Source: Plesiocystis pacifica SIR-1
GTDB taxonomy: Bacteria > Myxococcota_A > Polyangia > Nannocystales > Nannocystaceae
Assembly (NCBI RefSeq): GCF_000170895.1
Contig: NZ_ABCS01000059.1
Location: 1-62,564, forward strand
Length of the DNA stretch: 62,564 nt
Reading direction: 5' to 3'
Shown here in pieces: positions 58,326-62,564 of this stretch. The number at the start of each line of letters is the position of its first letter. The stretch's first letter is position 1. Below the pieces are notes generated by a model. That model saw only the letters and a program-made list of their open reading frames with translations. It did not search any database and was not told the DNA's origin. A program made the translations under genes and the position numbers.

Positions 58326-59786
58326 ATGGCTGCGCCCTTCCCCGCATTGATCATCCGCGCCGACGGCTTTGCCGCCCAGGGGGCCTTCGCCGAGGCCCAG
58401 GCCGAGTTTCTGGACCCCGATCCCGAGGTCGTCGAGCGCTTGCTCGGCCTCCTGCGTAGCCGCGAGGCTGGGGTCGTGGCGCACTTCTATATGGACGCCG
58501 AGCTCCAGGGCGTGCTCTCGGCCTGCGCCGACCAGTGGCCGCACATCTACGTGTCGGACTCCCTGGTGATGGCGGATCGGGCCTGCGAGATGGCCGAGGC
58601 CGGCGCCCGCGAGGTCGTGGTCCTCGGTGTCGACTTCATGTCGGAGAACGTGCGCGCCATGCTCGACGCCACGGGCCTCGAAGACACTGGGTGCTGGCGA
58701 GTGTCCGAATCGGCAATTGGTTGCTCGCTGGCCGAGTCGGCCGAGGCCCTCGCCTACGGGGCGTGGTTGGACCAGGCCGCGAACACGCCCAATTCCCTAC
58801 ACGTCGTCTATATCAACACCAGCTTGCGGACCAAGGCGCGAGCCCACCACAAGGTGCCGACGATCACCTGCACCTCGAGCAACGTCGTCGCTACCGTGCT
58901 CCAGACCTTTGCGCAGGAGCCCGAAGCCCACGTGTGGTTTGGGCCCGACACCTATATGGGCCAGAACCTCGCGCGCTTGTTCGGGACCCTCGCCGAGCTC
59001 GACGACGCGGCGATCCAGGCCCTGCACCCCGCCCACGACCGGGCGAGCGTCCAGGCCCTGTTGCCACGTTTTCACTACTTCGAGCAGGGCAACTGCGTGG
59101 TCCACCACATGTTCGGCGCCGAGGTCACCCAGCGCGTCGAGGCCGACTACTACGCCGCCGATCCCGACGTGCACGTCACGGCGCACCTCGAGGTCCCCGG
59201 CGAGATGTTCGCGCTGGCGTTGAAGGCCCAGCGCGAGGGGCGGGGGGTGATCGGCTCGACCAAGAACATCCTCGATCACATCGGAGCGGGCGTGGACGCG
59301 GCCGTAGCCAAGGTGGGCGAGGGGGAGGGCGCTCGGCGCTGTCGCTTCGTGCTCGGCACCGAGGCCGGCATGGTCACGGCGATCGTCCGCAGCATCCGCG
59401 AGCGCCTCGCCGCCGCGGGACCCGCGGGCGAGCAGGTCGAGGTCGAGATCATCTTCCCCGTGGCGGCCGAGGCCGTGGCGACCACGCAGGACGCGGCGCT
59501 GCCGGTGATCCCCGGCGTCGCCGGAGGCGAGGGCTGCTCGACCGCCGGCGGTTGCGCGACCTGTCCCTATATGAAAATGAACAGCCTCGACGCGCTCACC
59601 GACCTGCTCGAGCGCCTGGGCGCTGGGCGGGACGGGCTCGCCGCCTTCGAGCCCGAGAAGTACGCCGAGGAGATCGCGGGCCAGAGCGTCGCCGCCCTGG
59701 GAACCGTCCCGATCTTGCACATGCGCGGCTTCCAGCGCGGGGGCGCGCTGTCCGACGAGCTGCTCAGCGACGTTCGCAGCCGCTGA
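58326..59786 (+). CDS. nadA: quinolinate synthase
   Basis: 486 residues, longer than most NadA (about 350). Makes quinolinate from iminoaspartate and dihydroxyacetone phosphate for NAD synthesis using a [4Fe-4S] cluster. Recognisable parts are AHFYMDAELQ, ADQWPHIYVSDSLVMAD, VINTSLRTKA-like VYINTSLRTKA, TCTSSNVVATVLQ (second cluster Cys), VWFGPDTYMGQNLA, LGTEAGMV and CSTAGGCATCPYMKMN (third cluster Cys). Extra length comes from an insertion between the two Cys-bearing regions and the C-terminus. nadB/nadC are not in the window. ATG 58326 is the first plausible start. Confidence 0.92.
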   Translation: MAAPFPALIIRADGFAAQGAFAEAQAEFLDPDPEVVERLLGLLRSREAGVVAHFYMDAELQGVLSACADQWPHIYVSDSLVMADRACEMAEAGAREVVVLGVDFMSENVRAMLDATGLEDTGCWRVSESAIGCSLAESAEALAYGAWLDQAANTPNSLHVVYINTSLRTKARAHHKVPTITCTSSNVVATVLQTFAQEPEAHVWFGPDTYMGQNLARLFGTLAELDDAAIQALHPAHDRASVQALLPRFHYFEQGNCVVHHMFGAEVTQRVEADYYAADPDVHVTAHLEVPGEMFALALKAQREGRGVIGSTKNILDHIGAGVDAAVAKVGEGEGARRCRFVLGTEAGMVTAIVRSIRERLAAAGPAGEQVEVEIIFPVAAEAVATTQDAALPVIPGVAGGEGCSTAGGCATCPYMKMNSLDALTDLLERLGAGRDGLAAFEPEKYAEEIAGQSVAALGTVPILHMRGFQRGGALSDELLSDVRSR

Positions 59787-59804
59787 GCGTGGCGAGCGAG
59801 TCGC

Positions 59805-62120
59805 TCAGTTGGGCGCGGGCTGCACCCGGTCGATCTTCGCCGGCACGTACTTGTGCCACGGCGTCCCCGCGATCGGGTCGCGGTCCTCCGAGGCCGTCAG
59901 CTCGTTGGGCGCGACGCCGAAGGAGCGGGCCTCCTCGCCGCGGGGCTGGTAGTCGAGGCCAAAGCCGTTGGGCAGCGAGACGTGGCCGGGCTGCATCATC
60001 GCGCTGACCTCGACGCGGACCTCGCAGGCGCCTCGGCGGGTGGTCACGCGCACGGCGTCCCCGTCGGCGACGCCCAGAGACTCGGCGTCAGCGGGGGCGA
60101 TGCGCAGGGCGGCGCCCCGGGGTTTTTTGTGCACGGCCGGGTTGCGGATGATCGTGTTCGTCGACTCCGAGCGGCGCTCGCCCGCGGACAGCACGAAGGG
60201 GTATTCGGTGTCGCTCGCGGGCGGCTCGTAGCGCAGCCGGACGACGTCGGCGAACAGCTCGGGGATCGCCAGGCGGATGCGGCCGCGGATCCGCGACCAG
60301 CTGTCGGCGTAGTCCTCGTTGACCGCGTAGGTCACCCCGGTGCGCGCGCTCAGGATGTCCCCGAACAGCTTCTCGCCCGCGCGCAGGCTCGACAGCTTGG
60401 TGCCCGCGCCGTAGCCCGCGCCCGCGGCGGCCTCGGGCTCGGCCTGCACGTAGAGGTGCGACAGGGCCCAGATCACCGCGGCCTCCCGGGCGTCCTCGGG
60501 CAGCTGCGGTCCCAGGGCGCGGTAGAGCAGCACGGGCAGGTAGTCGAACCAGGCCGGGTAGGCGGCCATCAGCGCGCCCACGGCCGCGGCCAGGGCCGGG
60601 CGTCCGACCCGGGCGGCGAGCGCCAGGGGGCGGATGTCGGCGTCGCGGATCCCCGCGAGCTTCATGACCAGCCGGGCGTGGATCTCGGCTTCGGGCAGCG
60701 TGCCCGGGAGCGGATCGAACAGGGCGTGGCGCAGGTGGAAGACGTTGCGCGGGAACTCGAGGTTGAAGAAGGTGCACTCGGCCTTCTCGAACTGGCTCGC
60801 CGCCGGGAGCACGTAGTCGGCGCAGCGGGCCGTCTCGGTCATGGCCACGTCGATGACCACGGAGAACTCGAGGGCGGCCATGGCCTCGCGCATCTTTTGG
60901 CTGTCGGCCACGGAGTGCACTGGGTTGCCGCTCTCGATCAGCATGGCCCGGAAGCGGTCGGGGTGATCGGCGAGGATCTCCTCGGCCATCACGTTGCAGG
61001 GGATCAGCCCGATGATGATCTTCGACCCCGTCACCGGGCTGACCCGCTTGCGCCGCTTTTGATTGGCCGCGGCCTTGCCGACCTTGCCCTTGCTCGCGGC
61101 GCTGAGGCTCAGGAAGGGCACGAAGGCGTTGTTGCTGCCCTGCTTGGCGAAGTGCCCGGTCAGCACCCAGCTCAGGCGCTGGAGGTAGCTGCACAGCGTC
61201 GAGTTGCGGTTCATCTGCATGCCCAGGTCCTCGAACACCGAGACCGAGGAGGCCTTGGCCATGAGCTGGGCGAGGGCCCGGATCTGGTCTTCGGGTACGC
61301 CGCAGTGCTCGGCGTACTCGGCCACGGGGATCTCGGCGAGCAAGGGGGCGATGAGCTCGAAGCCCTCGGTGCGCTCGTCGACGAAGGCGCGGTCGAAGAG
61401 CTCGTCCTGGACGATCACGGCCGCGAGCGCGGCGAGCAGCCACGCGTCCGTGCCCGGGCGCAGCTGCAGGTGCATGTCGGCCTTGGCCGCGGTCTCGCTG
61501 CGCCGGGGATCGATGACCACCATGGTCCGCGCGGGGTCTTTTTGGATCTCCTTGATGACCGCCCGAGCGCGGGCGAAGCCGTGGGACTGCCAGGGGTTCT
61601 TGCCGATGAACACGGCGACCTCGGCGTGCTCGAAGTCGCCGTGGATGCCCGCGCCGAACATCTTGCCCGCGACCCAGAACTCGCCGGTCTTCTCCTGAGC
61701 CAGCGCGTTGGACCGGTACTTCACGCCCAGCGCCGACAAGGTCGCGTTGCCGTAGGCGCCCCCGAGGTGGTTGCCCTGGCCGCCGCCGCCGTAGAACAAA
61801 ATTTTGTCGCCGCCGTGGCGCTCTTTGATGGCCTCGAAGCGCTCGGCGATCTCGTCGATGGCGACGTCCCAGCTGACGGCCTCGAAGCTGCCGTCCTCGC
61901 GGCGACGCATGGGGGATTGCAGGCGGTCGCGGCCATTTTGGTAGTAGTTCAGGCGCTGGGCCTTCTCGCATAGGTAGCCCTTGCTGCCGGGGTGCGAGCG
62001 GTCGCCGCGGACCTTGAGGATCTCCCGGCCGCCTTCGCCACCGGTCTGAACCTCGAGCCCGCAGTTGAGGCTGCACAAAATACAGGCGCTCTTGCGCCAG
62101 GGAGCTTCGCCTTGGGTCAT
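59805..62120 (-). CDS. molybdopterin-dependent oxidoreductase (formate dehydrogenase/DMSO-reductase family)
   Basis: 771 residues from ATG 62120, chosen because GGAGG lies five bases upstream; a TTG 18 bp earlier lacks this. The N-terminal [4Fe-4S] domain has Cys13, Cys16, Cys20 and Cys51 (CILCSLNC, GYLCEKAQ). The large molybdopterin-binding domains include FYGGGGQGNHLGGAYGNAT, VFIGKNPWQSHG, TMVVIDPRRSETA and GNPVHSVADSQKMREA. The C-terminal dinucleotide-binding domain begins near residue 640 (FVLSAGERRSESTNTI, ALRIAPADAESLGVADGDAV). At the expected Mo-ligand site I see QEKTGEFW with no Cys, Sec or Ser. No partner subunits are in the window. The substrate is unknown. Confidence 0.85.
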   Translation of the reverse strand: MTQGEAPWRKSACILCSLNCGLEVQTGGEGGREILKVRGDRSHPGSKGYLCEKAQRLNYYQNGRDRLQSPMRRREDGSFEAVSWDVAIDEIAERFEAIKERHGGDKILFYGGGGQGNHLGGAYGNATLSALGVKYRSNALAQEKTGEFWVAGKMFGAGIHGDFEHAEVAVFIGKNPWQSHGFARARAVIKEIQKDPARTMVVIDPRRSETAAKADMHLQLRPGTDAWLLAALAAVIVQDELFDRAFVDERTEGFELIAPLLAEIPVAEYAEHCGVPEDQIRALAQLMAKASSVSVFEDLGMQMNRNSTLCSYLQRLSWVLTGHFAKQGSNNAFVPFLSLSAASKGKVGKAAANQKRRKRVSPVTGSKIIIGLIPCNVMAEEILADHPDRFRAMLIESGNPVHSVADSQKMREAMAALEFSVVIDVAMTETARCADYVLPAASQFEKAECTFFNLEFPRNVFHLRHALFDPLPGTLPEAEIHARLVMKLAGIRDADIRPLALAARVGRPALAAAVGALMAAYPAWFDYLPVLLYRALGPQLPEDAREAAVIWALSHLYVQAEPEAAAGAGYGAGTKLSSLRAGEKLFGDILSARTGVTYAVNEDYADSWSRIRGRIRLAIPELFADVVRLRYEPPASDTEYPFVLSAGERRSESTNTIIRNPAVHKKPRGAALRIAPADAESLGVADGDAVRVTTRRGACEVRVEVSAMMQPGHVSLPNGFGLDYQPRGEEARSFGVAPNELTASEDRDPIAGTPWHKYVPAKIDRVQPAPN

Positions 62121-62250
62121 CGCATCCTCCACGGACAAACGCTGCTCGGAAGGGGCGAGACAGTGTTTGAACTGTGTTTATGTACCACTAAGGGTGAAAT
62201 TGCGCAAAGCGCGAGTTACTTTCGCGGTGCTGATGGCGCGGGTTGGAGTT
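62121..62250. other. upstream region of the oxidoreductase gene
   Basis: No gene is seen. A moderately AT-rich stretch near 62160-62220 may hold the promoter of the minus-strand oxidoreductase, but no clear boxes can be named. Confidence 0.4.
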
Positions 62251-62335
62251 CCGGGTTTTGCGGGGGGCTTGGCTCTGATGGAGAGCGGGCACGGGTCAAG
62301 GGGGGCAGATCCCTGGCCGTCGCCTGACGGCATGG
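62251..62335. repeat. 85-bp direct repeat, copy 1
   Basis: Starts CCGGGTTTTGCGGGGGGCTT and ends in CGCCTGACGGCATGG. It is nearly identical to 62370-62453, with a few changes around the G-run hairpin. Confidence 0.85.
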
Positions 62336-62369
62336 ACGTGCGGGTTCATTGCCTGGGGGAGGATTTCGT

Positions 62370-62453
62370 CCGGGTTTGCGGGGGGCTTGGCTCTGATGGA
62401 GAGCGGGCACGGGTCAAGGGGGTCGAATCCCCCGCTGTCGCCTGACGGCATGG
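62370..62453. repeat. 85-bp direct repeat, copy 2
   Basis: Second copy, with a better hairpin GGGGG-TCGAAT-CCCCC. A shorter inverted version lies at 62526-62564 at the window edge (GGGGGATCCGACCCCCTTGC). Confidence 0.85.
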
Positions 62454-62564
62454 GCTGAGGTGGTGTTGGGCGGTGAAGGTGGGTGGGGTCCCTCGGCTTC
62501 GCCGATCGGTTGGGCGGCTCCTTGCGCTGGGGGATCCGACCCCCTTGCCCCTTTTGTGCCCGTC

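Noticed and set aside
62395..62440. tRNA-like T arm in the right-edge repeat (GGGGGTCGAATCCCCC)
   Set aside because: The loop is one base short of a T loop and no acceptor, D or anticodon arm can be formed around it.

Overview
The window is a GC-rich chromosomal stretch with many GTG and TTG starts. It most resembles a myxobacterium (Myxococcota), probably from the Nannocystaceae side of the group (Enhygromyxa, Plesiocystis, Nannocystis). This is inferred from gene content: a Ser/Thr kinase fused to an NTPase and TPRs, a run of HTTM (vitamin K carboxylase-like) membrane proteins, Cys-rich repeat lipoproteins, an ECF sigma factor with a membrane and TPR tail, and an eCIS-core protein. No ribosomal RNA is present, so the placement is not proven.

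Layout. 0-3.7 kb: an unknown protein with a consensus sigma-70 promoter and a long leader, a tandem-domain HCCA-isomerase-like protein, and a dienelactone hydrolase. 3.8-6.8 kb: a sigma-54 activator divergent from a DUF1348 protein and an isochorismatase-like hydrolase; the space between them holds a -24/-12 promoter and a likely activator dyad. 6.8-9.8 kb: a papain-family protease and a small exported protein. 9.9-16.7 kb: a tightly packed four-gene operon with three HTTM proteins. 16.8-20.3 kb: an RRM/RGG RNA-binding protein, a GPH-type transporter and a TetR regulator. 20.5-25.6 kb (minus strand): K+-type membrane pyrophosphatase, Pth, L25, PRPP synthetase and tRNA-Gln. 26.1-36.1 kb: the kinase, a pair of M16 proteases, a lipoprotein and GlmS. 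36.4-42.8 kb: a Bfd-Bfr iron module, a subtilase with a membrane tail, and the PntAB transhydrogenase. 43-46.2 kb: an eCIS-core putative toxin and a SprT-like protease, with a long hairpin element between their 3' ends. 46.4-50.3 kb: an ECF sigma factor operon containing a frameshifted gene. 50.3-56.6 kb: a 30-bp tandem array, a UTP-glucose pyrophosphorylase-like gene, RNase E/G, a PilZ protein, a J-domain protein and two tandem methyltransferases. 56.6-62.1 kb: a Cys-rich repeat lipoprotein, an AT-rich gap, NadA and a molybdopterin oxidoreductase. The right edge carries 85-bp direct repeats.

Most housekeeping genes (prs, rplY, pth, hppA, glmS, pntAB, rng, nadA) are ordinary. The accessory signals most worth following are the eCIS-core protein with a candidate Cys-His-Asp catalytic domain, the HTTM operon, the self-contained sigma-54 circuit, the ~160-bp MITE-like hairpin, and a two-hairpin repeat found twice about 7 kb apart downstream of unrelated genes. 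All calls come from reading the sequence; no database search was run.
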